From positions 75,559,635-75,623,634 of the forward strand of contig NC_134365.1 of assembly GCF_035582795.1 (NCBI RefSeq): DNA of 64,000 bases, given 5' to 3'. The first letter of the stretch is position 1; each line of letters starts with the position of its first letter. The notes beneath the pieces were generated by a model that had not been told where the DNA came from, ran no database searches, and worked only from the letters and a program-made list of their open reading frames with translations. A program made the position numbers and the translations under genes. The DNA is from Mycteria americana (taxonomy: Eukaryota > Chordata > Aves > Ciconiiformes > Ciconiidae). This document shows, piece after piece, positions 12,063 to 39,199 of the stretch.

Positions 12063-15000
12063 TGGCAAGAGATCAGCTAATGATGATGCTTGAACATTTT
12101 ACTTAAAGACTTATTTTTTCTAGTCCTTTGAGTACGGAAAAAAGCCGAAGGGTCCTTGGGCAAATGAAGTTTGCAAGTGAGTTTATTAACTGCGTTAAGA
12201 AGACTGCTGTAAGCAGCATTTATATGTATATTCACAATACGAAACTGTGTGTGAAGGGACAGGGTGAGGACATGCCATGTGGATCAATGAGAGGGTTAAA
12301 GCATACAGTCCTGAACTGGCTGAAGGCATTGGAATGTAAGGTAGCAAGCATTTTGCCAGTTGTCTGACCTCTAGCACTGCATTGCAGAGTTAAATAGACT
12401 TTCAAAATAAAGTTCCTCCCAGTAACACTTTGTACTCACACGGCACTTTTAATGTCCAAATAGAGCTTTACTCAAGTTTTATGCAATGCAGCCACATCTG
12501 AGGTAGAGTGCGGCAACTGGTTGGCAGTGAGTAATAGCCTGAGAAAGCAAGCAGCTTCTGCTAGTAAAACTACAGGGTAGCAGGTCCATCTTAGGCACTG
12601 GCACAGCCCAGTGCAGCTGCGGACAGTGTAGCAAAACTGGCTTATGTTAGAGGTCCAGTAAGCTAGGCTGGGCACTCTTCCTAAAGGATGGGGTTATGTG
12701 ATGCTAGCTACTGGGAACCAGGGTCTCCCAGCAGTTGCCACGCCTACCGCTTCTTTCATCCTCTTTTCTCTTGTTCTCCCCACTGTGCTGCTACTCACTT
12801 TCCTCTTCTTATGGCTGTAGCATCCCCCCTACCAAGAGGGATTCAAACTGAATTTTTCAAAGAATTGTCAGTCTGGCTCCACAAGTCATTTTGGCAGGTC
12901 ATGGAGATGTTCAAAAATTTTCAAAACTTCCATAGTAAGATGTTGTAAAAATAGCTCTTCCCCTCTCTGTTTTTCTTTCTTTTTTCTATGGTGGTTAAAA
13001 CTTTTGGTGAGAGAGAAATTTCAGCCCTACAAGATATAAAAATACTGGTCCAAAATATACCTAGACCACAGCAATACTAGGTTGGGAAGGAACAAAGCCC
13101 TGTGCAACATTTACATTTGCATTTACATTACATGTAAATGGTTACAATACTGCTGTTCTATTTGGGTACTATATTCCACCTTCCTGAGTAAGGTTTCTTC
13201 TCAAGATTGATTTAATTAGGGAGGACAGCATTAAACATTTATGCTGTCAGAGCTGAGACGTGAGGCTTCTACCCGCTCTTGTTGAAGTTAGCTTGCTTCG
13301 CTTGCTACCCAGGCTTACCTCGCCTTTGGGTCAAGTGAAAAAGAGAGCAAGAGCATCTGAAGGGCTAGAACTCTTGTGAGACTAACATGTGAATTCCAGG
13401 CCTTCCTTCAAGGACTTTTTCCCCTGAAAACATCACATAACTATCTTCTAAAGTAGCTCAAAGAGAAGAAAAGGTGCTCAGCATCCTAGCAACCTGACTT
13501 TAAGTCACATTAGTTCCGATACAATGAGTTTGATGCCTAAAGCAGTTTCTTGGAGGAAAACAATGACTGGTGAAAAACATCTCTCAGAATAGCTTCAGGA
13601 ACCTCTTGTAGAAGAGGCAAGTGAGTCTGGAGAAGGGAGGGTGGGAAGAGCAGGTGGGGGAAGAGATCTGCACCAGTTCCGGTAATCTTTGAAGCCAGAA
13701 ATCATAGGAAAATAGAGAAGACTCAGGGCAGGAGATCAGTTGGTGGGTTTCTGCACTGGGTCTAAGTAGAGCTGAGATGCTCAGGAGATCAAAACACGGG
13801 TTTACTTGTAGCCATTGGTCAACTGGTAAAGTAAACATGGAGGACCAGGAGGAATTTCCATGGGGTTTACTTCATGACCAGCCGGTGAGAGAGGAAAGAC
13901 AGTCACAGACCACAGCAGACAGCTAAGGGCGCTCCTGCTGCAAAGACCCAGTGGGGATGGGGCAGGAGCAATCAAGCCTGACAGAAAGGGCTGAGTGTGG
14001 GAGTGAAGGTGATCACTGAAAAACCATGTTCAGAAAGGGGGAAAAGGACTGAGTGGCCGTATCACTCTTTCACCAGTTCCAGCCTCACAGGTGACCACAA
14101 TCCACCTTCTTACAAGGGACCAGCAAGCATGAGAGATGATTCTGCAGCAACTTCTTTATTAACGATGATAGGAGACAGTCCTCCCCTTTCCCTGAATCTG
14201 TTTACCTGTCCTGCATACCGCAGAGGACAAACGGTAGGAAAGGACAGTGAAAGCAGTGGGTGTGCATGGTGAGACACTGCCCTTCCCAGCTTCCCAAGGA
14301 AGACATTTCTCCTTGGCCAAGCAGAGACAAGCGGTGGCACCTCGCGACCCCAACAAGGAGCGAGCAGGAGCACCCGACAGCTGCTTGAGTCAAAAATCCA
14401 GCGACAGAAAAGCATAAAGTCACAAATTACGTTGCCATACCTCCTTTCGGCCTCTTTCCAAACTGGTCCCGCAGGCCAATGCTAAGCGGAGAAATGGCCG
14501 TCTTGGAAACGAGCGCAACCCCATGGCACCAGAGACATGCCCGCTCTGGCGTGGGCTCTGCAGCCATCTAGCAAGCTTTCTGCCAGTAAAAAGGGAAGCA
14601 GCGCTGCCTCTGAAAGGAACAGAAATGCTTGTTCTCCACTGACATCTATTGACTGCAATGTTTTAACTGCAAAGCTCTGCACAAGAATTAGGCATTCATT
14701 TTTGCAGCATGCTGCAGGGCTCAAAAGCAGAAGCAGGCTCTGAAGGGAATCAGACACAGGTTTGAGGGGAGCAGGTCTGTCTCTGGGACAGTCCTGACGC
14801 ATAGCCTGCTTAAGAAGTCCTTCATTTGACTGCCTGCATCGGCAAGGATGTACCTGGGAATAATCAGTCTGCACCACTGAGAATCTACTAGCAGCCACAG
14901 TAGGGACAGGATGATGGGACAGATGATGGCATTCACATGTAAGCAAATATTAATGCTTAAGATTAATAAAAGCAGATTTTCCTTTTCTGCCTGCAAGGCC

Positions 15001-15261
15001 TTGCACTAAAACAAAGGATAACTGCAGTCTGTTGTTCTCTGTCATTTGTGACCTTGGTAAACTACTTAGACCTAATCCAACAGCCAGGTAGGTAACACTG
15101 TACTGCTCAAACTGCAGTTAGTCACCTAGCTACTTAAAAGGGATGAGGAATTAATCAGTCTACAGCATTGCCTACTGGCTAAATTAAGGATTTACCTGCA
15201 TTACAATAAAAAGTTTTTAAAAAAGCACAGCAGGACTTCATAGCCAGGTGAATGAAGCGCA
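12063..15261. other. Intergenic DNA, nothing recognised
   Basis: Several open frames of 60-154 codons occur on both strands between 12.1 and 15.0 kb, with the GC-richer part at about 13.3-14.9 kb. None shows a known domain, an exon-like boundary or consistent codon bias. Decayed repeats may be present but I could not name them. Confidence 0.5.
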
Positions 15262-15363
15262 ACATAGAATCATAGACACATAGAATCACAGAATCCTTTA
15301 GGCTGGAAAGGACCTTTAATATCATCGAGTCCAACCATTAGCCTAGCACTGCCAAGTCCACCA

Positions 15364-16854
15364 CTAAACCATGTCCCTAAGCGCCACATCTACACGTCTT
15401 TTAAATACCTCCAGGGATGGCGACTCAACCACTTCCCTGGGCAGCCTGCTCCAGTGCTTGAAAAACATTTCAGTGAAGAAATTTTCCCTAATATCCAATC
15501 TAAACCTCCCCTGGTGCAACTTGAGGCCATTTCCTCTTGTCCTATCACTTGTTACCTGGGAGAAGAGACCGACCCCCACCTCTCTACAACCTCCTTTCAG
15601 GCAGTTGTAGAGAGCCATAAGGTCTCCCCTCAGCCTCCTTTTCTCCAGGCTAAACAACCCCAGTTCCCTCAGCTGCTCCTCATAAGACTTCTGCTCCAGA
15701 CCCTTCACCAGCTTTGTTGCCCTTCTCTGGACACGCTCCAGCACCTCAATGTCTCTCTTGGAGTGGGGGGCCCAAAACTGAACACAGTATTCGAGGTGCG
15801 GCCTCACCAGTGCCGAGTAGAGGGGCATGATCACTTCCCTAGTCCTGCTGGCCACACTATTTCTGATACAAGCCAGGATGCCATTGGCCTTCTTGGCCAC
15901 CTGGGCACACTGCTGGCTCATACTCGGCCAGCTGTCCACCAATACCACCAGGTCCTTTTCCACCAGGCAGCTTTCCAGCCATTCTTCCCCACGCCTATAG
16001 CGTTGCATGGGGTTGCTGTGACCCAAGTGCAGGACCCGACACTTGGCCTTATTGAACCTCATACAATTGGCCTCAGCCCATCGATCCAGCCTGTCCAGGT
16101 CCCTCTGCAGAGCCTTCCTCCTCTCAAGCAGATCAACACTCCCACCCAACTTGGTGTCATCTCCAAACTTACTGAGGGTGCACTCCATCCCCTCATCCAG
16201 ATCATTGATAAAGATATTAAACAGAACTGGCCCCAATACTGAGCCCTGGGGAACACCACTTGTGACCAGCCACCAACTGGATTTAACTCTGTTCACCACA
16301 GCTCTTTGGGCCCGGCCATCCAGCCAGGTTTTTACCCAGCGAAGGGTACACCCGTCCAAGCCATGAGCAGCCAGTTTCTCCAGGAGAATGCTGTGGGAAA
16401 GGGTGCCAAAGGCTTTACTGAAGTCCAGGCAGACAGCACCCACAGCCTTTCCCTCATCCACTAAGCGGGTCACCTTGTCATAGAAGGAGATCAGGTTGGT
16501 CAAGCAGGACCTGCCTTTCATAAGCCCATGCTGGCTGGGCCTGATCACCTGGTTGTCCTGTATGTGCTGTGTGATGGCACTCAAGATGATCTGTTCCATA
16601 ACCTTCCCCAGCACCAAGGTCAGACTGAGAGGCCTCTAGTTCCCTGGATCCTCCTGCCAGCCCTTCTTGTAGATGGGCACCACATTTGCTAACCCCCAGT
16701 CATCTGGGACCTCCCCGGTTAGCCAGGACTGCTGGTAAAGGATTGAAAGTGCCTTGGTGAGCACTTCTGCCAGCTCCCTCAGTGCCCTTGGGTGGATCCC
16801 ATCCGGCCCCATAGACTTGTGTGTGTCTAAGTGGTGTAGCAGGTCGCTAACCAT
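15364..16854 (-). pseudogene. CR1 reverse transcriptase, broken by one stop
   Basis: Two consecutive open segments in the same frame, 16854-16636 and 16617-15364, are separated by a TAG directly after DPGN, in the context PGN-stop-RPLSLT where CR1 elements have a tyrosine. Downstream are [27 protein letters not shown], the catalytic box FGDD (usually FADD in CR1), and the C-terminal [14 protein letters not shown] and [14 protein letters not shown] blocks. The frame ends at the normal CR1 C-terminus. It encodes no working enzyme as it stands. Confidence 0.9.
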
Positions 16855-17250
16855 TTCCCTTTGGACTATGGGGGCTTCATTCTGCTCCCCATCCCTGTCT
16901 CCAGCTCAGGGGCTGGGTACCTGGAGAACAACTGGTCTTACTGTTAAAGACTGAGCCAAAGGCAGCATTGAGTACCTCAGACCATTCCTTTGTCACTATG
17001 TTCCCCCCCGTGTCTAATAAAGGATGGAGATTGTCCTTAGCCCTCCTTTTATTACTAACGCATTTATAGAAACATTTATAGAAACACATCCATAACCCTT
17101 GCGTCTTTGCTGCTGCATGGATCTCCATCCCTTCCTCCACTGAGACAGCAGACCAAAGGACCTCGCTAGCACACCATCCCTCAAACACTGGTGTGCCTCC
17201 CTCAAGCTTATCTCTAGCGAGCCTGGTTTTATCCCTTTCCCCCTTCAAAT

Positions 17251-17736
17251 CTAGTTTAAAGCTCTTTCACTGAGCCCTGCTAACTCCTGTGCAAAGATCC
17301 GTTCCCCCTTTTGAGACAGGTGTACCCCGTCTGTCGCCAGCAGGCCTGATGTCATGTAGACCAACCCAAAATGCTGCCAGTGACACCAGAGCCAGGTATT
17401 GATCTGCTGGCTCTTCCCGTTTCTTCCCTCATCATTCCCTGCAACTGGAAGGATAGGGGAGAACACTACTTGTGCTCCTGATCCCTTAACCAGTCACCCC
17501 AAGGCCCTGAAGTCTCTCTTGATTCCCCTCAGACTTCTAGTTGCAACTATGTCCCTGCCTGCCTGAAAAATCAAAAATGGATAATAATCTGAGGGCTGTA
17601 CCAGGGTAGGAAGTTTTCTCTTCACATCTTTAACCCAGCCCCAGGGAGGCAGCAGACTTCCCCAAGAAGTGGGTCCAGTCTGCATATTGGGCCTTCTGTT
17701 CCCTTCAGAAGGGAGTCTCTTATGATAATGACCCAT
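17251..17736 (-). pseudogene. CR1 ORF1 esterase-like segment with internal stop
   Basis: Minus-strand segments 17736-17494 and 17466-17251 lie in one frame, separated by a TGA after DFRALG and a short run reading LVKGSGAQVVFS. The C-terminal segment contains DGVHLSQKG, the block with catalytic Asp and His of the SGNH/GDSL-type esterase described for CR1 ORF1 proteins. The product would be the C-terminal half of ORF1p only. Confidence 0.75.
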
Positions 17737-17826
17737 CTTTTTTCTTTATGGAAGAAGCTTTGATGCAGGGCGTAGGCTGACTTAACCTTGGCAACGCCTC
17801 CGAGCTAGATGAACAATATAAACAAT

Positions 17827-18420
17827 TGCCATGGTTTAGCCCCAGCCAGCAACTGAGCCCCACACAGCCGCTCGCTCGCTCCCCCCCAGTGGGACGGGGG
17901 AGAGAATCACAAGAGTAAAAGTGAGAAAACTCACGGGTTGAGATAAAGACAGTTTAATAGGTAAAGCAAAAGCCGCGTACACAGGCAAAGCAAAGCAAGG
18001 AATTCATTCACTGCTTCCCATGGGCAGGCAGGTGTGCAGCCATCTCCAGGAAAGCAGGGCTCCATCACACGTAATGGTTACTTGAGAAGACAAACGCCAT
18101 CACTCCGAACGTCCCCCCCTTCCTTCTTCTTCCCCAGCTTTATATGCTGAGCATGACACCATATGGTATGGAATAGCCCTTTGGTCAGTTGGGGTCAGCT
18201 GTCCCAGCCGTGTCCCCTCCCAGCTTCTTGTGCACCCCCAGGCTACTCGCTGGTGGGGTGGGGCGAGAAGCAGAAGAGGCCTTGACTCTGTGTAAGCCCT
18301 GCTCAGCAGTAATGAAAACATCCCTGTGTTATCAACACTGCTTCCAGCACAAATCCAAAACAGAGCCCCATACTAGCTACTATGAAGAAAATTAACTCTA
18401 TCTCGGCCAAAACCAGGCCA
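17827..18420 (-). mobile_element. Solo LTR of an ERVK-type endogenous retrovirus
   Basis: Read on the plus strand it starts TGCCATGGTTTAGCCCCAGC and ends AAAACCAGGCCA, matching both ends of the 57-kb provirus LTR in reverse orientation. It is 594 bp and has no internal viral sequence beside it, so it is a recombination remnant. Flanks ACAAT and ATAAT are a one-mismatch candidate for a 5-bp target duplication. It differs from the 57-kb LTRs by an extra GC-rich block at about 18240-18300 and is closer to the partial LTR at the window start. Its minus strand contains a CATATAAAG TATA-like box at about 18140. Confidence 0.88.
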
Positions 18421-21400
18421 ATAATATAAAGCTAGCTTATATATCTCTGTGCTATCCAAGCTCAGACACCAATGACAGCAGTTGAATTGAAGCAGCCCAG
18501 ACTTGAGTTCCCCTGCTTCTCAGCAAGGGCATCAGTAAACAGCAGCACAGACCCACTGCAAGGCACAGATCCAGTTAGCTCATCATACTCTACGTTGCCA
18601 TTCATCGCCTGCAACTTTACCCTGAAAGCCCCTGAAATCTCTTGGTTTTCATTATAAATCAAATGTGTGCTCTCTTTAAACAAGCAAACAATAAACCTGG
18701 GGAGCCTCACTCTTATGAGCTGCGAGGTGCTCAATGACATGGTGGTAAAAACCTGGCAGTGTATTAAGCATACAAGAGCAAGAGGTAAAAAGCAGCATGG
18801 CTTGCAGACAGCCCACAGTTTTTTACAGTGAGACTGCACAAAGACGTAAGGATGTTGATACACTGATGTGGTGAGTCAGGACTAGGGCTTGTTTGCAAGT
18901 CATTGGAACTACTGCCCCAAAAAAACATTCTTATTCCAGTCTGAGGAAATCGTTAAGTTCATTAAGTCAAATGAAGGGATGTGTTTTATATTCATCTACA
19001 TCAGATTACTTCATCTGACTCTCAAGCTTTTTAGACTAGGCTTCACCTAATCAATCACAACACATCGGTTGGGCATCACTGATCAGAAGGATCCACTGGT
19101 GACACATCCCCTTTGAACTTAAGACTGTGTTGCTGTGGACAAGATGTAACCAAGGAAAAAAAGGTGGGACAACAAAAGTAGTCAAACTCTTAAATGGGCT
19201 GTACAGGCAATAAAAAGTCATGCAACTACAGCCTTAGTTAAAAGTTCCATCCCTGGAGAGACTACCTCTGCGTTTAACTTTAATACAGGAGTGGCCATAC
19301 TAGCGCAGATATACATCAATTTAGCCCAGAAACTTGTCTGCAAGAGCATGTGAACAAACAGGACAAGCACGTGATATTTTCTTGAATATTCTCCCAGCCT
19401 CCAATTACATTTTGTCCAAGAACTTCCTAAGCAATTTACCGTTAGTATCTATGACCGATGGATGCCGATTCAGCTGATGTCATCATACTCTTACACAGTT
19501 CTGTGTGCACTTTTGCCCTATTTTCAATGAGTTTTTAAGATCAGATTTTTAATTCCTATTGGTAATAGTAATACCATGTCCTCCTCACTGTGTCAGAGCT
19601 ATACATTGACATTTTAGAATGAACCACTGATATATATTGTGAAATAAGGATAAAAATGCACTTAGGTATTTCCCATACAAGAAATAGGAGGAAGAAACCA
19701 AAATTCAGAACCACAGGAACCATATCAGACATCAGACTCGTGGAACACATGGCCAAAGGCTGTTTCAAGTGTGCTGAGGGTTACTAAATGTCTGTAAGCC
19801 ACATCCAGCTTTGGAAATCCATGAACTGGAAGCGTTTGGGGGCCACAGAAAAACTGGAAAGAGCTGCCAAATACAACATGGCAAATTTATATTCCTCAGG
19901 CATGTGCTTTTGGTCACTGCTAGTTTCTTCAGTGGTCTTTCCCTAGCTCCCTGCCCCTCTTAGTTCTACAGATATCTAATACCACTCCCTTCATTCATCC
20001 TTCTTCCAAAGTGAATAATTCTTACTTGGTTATTGCTCACACTGAACATGATTCCTTCCTTTCATCATCCATTTTATCATCCCACAAACCTTTTGAGCCC
20101 TACAAATTTTTTAAACACATAAGAAAAAACACCCATTATTCAAGATACACGCAAATCACCGATTTATACAGTGGAATAATGACTTTTATCCCCTTTATCC
20201 TTTTTATTTTATACCCTTTTCCTAATAATTCCTAAAATTCAGGTTGCCTTTTTAACTGCTAGCACATACTTCAAACCAATAGATATTTTCCTGGATTATA
20301 ACCCCTCAGTAGAAACAGATATTTTTATACATGACATTAGGATTGTTTTTCTATTAAGCACATCTCATTATATACATCTATCCAGTTTAATCAGCCCTGC
20401 TCTTTACTAACCTGAATAATTTGGCATCATTGCCTCCGCATTGCTCACTGCTCATTCCCTTTAGCACATTTTTTAATAAACAATTAAAAAATCCTTCCGT
20501 CTGCAAAAACAAAATAACGGCAACTCTTTTAGGGAAAGTGGTCTGTAATGCTAGAGGTGTGGGAGACAGCTATAGCATGTGACTGCTCCCAAATGTTTCT
20601 CCTTCCTCCACTATCTCTAGCAGTGGGAAAGCTCTGTTAAACCAGAGCCACATACGTAAACATATCTAGGATCAGAAATGGGGATAGACAAACCTGTCCA
20701 AGAACAAGGAAGAGAAAGAAACCTACCATCCAAGGATTTTTCAGACAAGTACATTAATGACAAGTTTTTCTAAATAATTTATGCAACAGGTTCATGCATA
20801 ATAGAGTGTTTTTCTTCCACTGGACATACCTTATTATTGCTCTTATAATGGTGACATTTAGGATAATTAGTCCTGCTGGGTGTAATTAGACTCATTTGGA
20901 GTTATTTCTGGAAACAGGAAATAGTGTTTTAAGAGAATACTAATAGAGAATACAATTTAAAAAAAAAAACCCTTCCTACATGGGATCTGGAAAAGCTAGT
21001 TAACTAATGCGTGCTCAAGGTTTAAAAGTATTAAAAACTTGAAATCACCAAGTATTATAAAAGCTCTCTGCCCTCAAAACGCTGAGTTTTGTGTGATTCA
21101 TATTGATTTAAAATGAACTAAAGTCAGAACATGTTGGATCACCCTACAGGTAGTAGCACAGGACTGGAGAAAAACATACTGAATAGGACAAAGATCAGAT
21201 AAAAATAAATTATTGGAGCCAGAAGTTGGTGAAGGGCTAACCCCTACCCCTTGTGCCAAAGTTAGTAAATGTAATGACAATATGTTACTGCCTATCCTTT
21301 TCCCCTCTCCTCAACTCTCCTGGCAAGAGCCACCCAACAGCCAAAACCAGCAGAGATCTGAAGGCCTAACCAAATGGGAATTCTCTCCGAGAACATCCTG

Positions 21401-23594
21401 CCAAGCAATTCTCAGTACGTTCTGCTCAATTTACAAGGTTATCCTTCTATAGAAATACTGGGCTGGTTTTGACAGCTCAGAAAACAGAGAGATGGATCCT
21501 ACTTTTCACAAACACAGGCACAAAGCACACAGCGCTGTGAAACCAGCTATTTGAAAACATGCAACACAGGCAAGTGAAGAAGTTTAAGAGGGTATAACCA
21601 CACACACAAACCACTCAAGATGTGCCTCCAAGACCAGATCAAGATGAAGATTTTGAGCGACCGTGTGTGCACGTGATTAATTTCGGCATTAAATTTTTCT
21701 ACCTTCATCAGGTATAATCCATTCGTGTGGCACATGAACTTGGAAGTGTATGATTTACAGTATACAAATTCATCATCAATCACCCCATAACCATTCTCTA
21801 CTCAAAAGACTAAAGAAAACTGTTTATTTCAAATTTCAGGTAATCAGCTATTTTTTCATAATAGCTTATTATAAATTATTACATAGTTTAGTTTTTTCAG
21901 TTTCACAAAATTAGGATAAAACAGCCTACATTATCTAAGATCTTTTCTGAAACATGCTAGGCAATTTAAAGTAAAAACAAGTGCTCACATGACCAAGAGA
22001 GACTATTCCAAAATTAGCCCACTATAATAAAAATGACCACTGAAATCTAGTCTGAGTGAACTACACACCTCTAATGAAAGGCAATCATGGTGCCAGGATA
22101 TGTACTGAAACAACAGCCACTGGCAAAAGATACTACACTTTTGAAGCTCGCCCGGGACCTGGGATTTCCCCTTTAACGTGACTGTTAAGAGTTATTCTCA
22201 CTATCTCTGCCCCTCTGTGATGCCTAAATCCTTCATATGATTGAGAATCTTCTGTAAAAATCAAGAGGAGTAATTAAGACATCCCTCATGCTACTCTATA
22301 GTTAGGCTTTCCCTTGCAGCATGGGCAATATAAATCTGAACCTTACAGGCAGCAGACTGTGCATCTCCCATATCCTCAAACAGGCTTTGTTTTGTACATA
22401 GTCTCCAGAGGTCTTTTATTCTTCATATTCTTCCCATATGTCCAATAGATTATACCACCTTTTTCTAAACAAGAATTTGTCAAAGTGAAAACATGTATAC
22501 ATCAGCTACCACTTCTTTCTGCCCGTTACCAACACTCACAAAGAAGTGTTTCTGCATTTATTTTTACCCCAAATTTGTACATGTATCAGAGACCCAACGT
22601 ATATGCAGCACATTCAGCAAGCAGCTGAAACATTAGAAGAGTTCTTAGTTCAAGCTACAAACAGTACTGCCAACTCGTATTTCTATTATAATTGCACTTA
22701 CTCATACCTTTGCTTTCACCAACATAAAAGGAATGGGAATCAAGTTCATCACAGTCACCTTGTTTAAAGCTATCTATTCACAGGCAACTGTTTTTAAAAT
22801 CAAAGTCAGCAAGTTACTTGACAATAAGGTGAAGTAATGAAAAACTTGGCCAATTCTATATGACATCAAACCTAAACTGTTCATCCAATCTGGACTTCTG
22901 AAGCTTCACCACATAGTCTATACAACTAAAATAATTCATCCACCTATATCAAAGTCCACAGTTTTGTCCAAAGTGTGGCTCTCCTGTTATCAAAGTTCAT
23001 GGGATTTATTGAGCGCAGAACCCTAAAACCTCACTGAACGGAAATACTTAAATGATAACTTAAGAGCCGATTACTACAGTAAACTATTCACCTGTTAACC
23101 TTGCTACTGTAGATAGGCACTAAAAGAATGTCAGCTTAAAATTTTGCTTTGTAAAAGGAAGTAAAACACAGTTAATCAACAGAGGGCAATATATCAAGTG
23201 ATATTATATTGGGAGTGTCTATTTAGCAGAGAAACAAAACAAAGTGACTAGCCATTATTATTCACCTCAGTGGTAATTACCTGCGTACCACGGGTATTTT
23301 TTATTCTTTAGCATAACCCAAGGCAGAACTTGACTCACTGATAAATACCAGGATTGAAAACTGATGCATATTTTTAGTGTCAGTTCTACAACGTTTTACA
23401 CATAGCTGAGTTCTTTAAATCAAGATACAGTAAAAATTGTATTGTACATAAATACAAACATACATATACACCAGCTTTAAATTAACATGCTAAAAATCGT
23501 CTGAATATATATTTTATATAAACCGACAATCAACAACTGTTTTGTTTTTTTTAAACAGCAGTTACTTTTCCATACAATAAACATTAAAGATTTT
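18421..23594. other. Intergenic DNA between the solo LTR and CMAS 3' end
   Basis: AT-rich, with only short open frames without family resemblance. No RNA gene or recognisable recent repeat was seen. Confidence 0.5.
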
Positions 23595-23612
23595 TTTATT
23601 TTTATTTTTATT
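23595..23612 (-). other. Candidate CMAS polyadenylation signals
   Basis: Three overlapping or adjacent AATAAA hexamers occur on the minus strand (TTTATT at 23595, 23601 and 23607 on the plus strand), about 860 bp past the CMAS stop codon. This would give a 3' UTR of about 0.9 kb. An ATTAAA variant near 24307 could serve a shorter form. Confidence 0.4.
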
Positions 23613-24473
23613 CATTAGTGGTTGTAATAAAGCCTTCATAGAAAAAAAACGAGTTTCTGCAAAGAAAAGATCTCAAAGTTAATGGGAAATTTAACTCCAA
23701 ATTTGGAAAAGTATTTGGGTATGTTAATTTAAGCACTTCAATAAAACCCACTATAAACAGATTCAAAGGTAAGAGGCACAAATCCAAATGCCATTTAATT
23801 ATTTATGAGGTTAAAATCGAACACATGCTTAAGTGCTTTTCTTAACTAATACTAATATTAACTGGTTTTACAGTAACTGGGCTGTCTTTTAAAAATGTAG
23901 GAAGAAGTTTGAAGTTTTTACACCTGACCTCTCCAGCATATGCTAAAACTCTTCCTTACTAGGGACGAATCCTGTAAAAAGCAAGCACGCAACTACAACA
24001 TCATACTGACATTTGATAGAGGAAGTGTAAATAAAATATGTAAAACTGACAGAAAATTTTTTTTGAAAGTCTGAATTACAAATCCTCAAGTCATGCAAAA
24101 TCACTGATCCCTGAAAATATATGGATTATGAAATAAACACACATCATTCCTGCAGGACAGGTGTAATGATTAAGAGCAGATTTACAGGACACTACCTTTT
24201 GTAGCATTCCTTCCATTGCACTTAAATGGCTTTTAAAATAATCATGAATATGATCATGATTATCAGCATACAATCATGACTGTCAGCACTTAATCAAAGT
24301 GGGATCTTTAATTAGAGGGAAACATCTTTTTAACTCTACTGCAATGTAAAACTTGAAAGATAAGCCATCCTTTGGGATACAGACTTATTGAGAGAGGAAG
24401 GGGAGAAGAAGAAAAGCAGGATTGACTGTGTTACTCTTTTTTCATTAGTTCCTTATTTTTTCTCCTGCTGTTC

Positions 24474-39199
<14,726 letters not shown>

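Larger units (their letters stand above)
15262..17748 (-). mobile_element. CR1 LINE with internal deletion (ORF1 esterase plus RT)
   Basis: On the minus strand the element runs from an ORF1 esterase segment (about 17736-17251) through an endonuclease-less junction to the reverse transcriptase and the CR1 3' end at 15262, which carries the ATTCTATG-type terminal repeats typical of CR1. The endonuclease domain of ORF2 is missing: sequence after the esterase stop (ERALN then stop) jumps to the post-endonuclease linker (KCVSNKRRAK). The jump occurs at a 12-bp tandem repeat (TTTATAGAAACA twice, about 17064-17088). Length is about 2.5 kb against about 4.5 kb for a full CR1. The left edge on the minus strand (17748) is approximate. 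Confidence 0.93.

Noticed and set aside
14482-14946. 154-codon minus frame
   Set aside because: Overlapping open frames on both strands in a GC-richer patch; no family, no exon boundary.
15454-16242. Long plus-strand frames across the CR1 copies (also 34033-35001 minus)
   Set aside because: Antisense shadows of the reverse transcriptase frame; they recur in every CR1 copy.
18462-18863. 133-codon minus frame beside the solo LTR
   Set aside because: No recognisable domain or homologue; likely chance.
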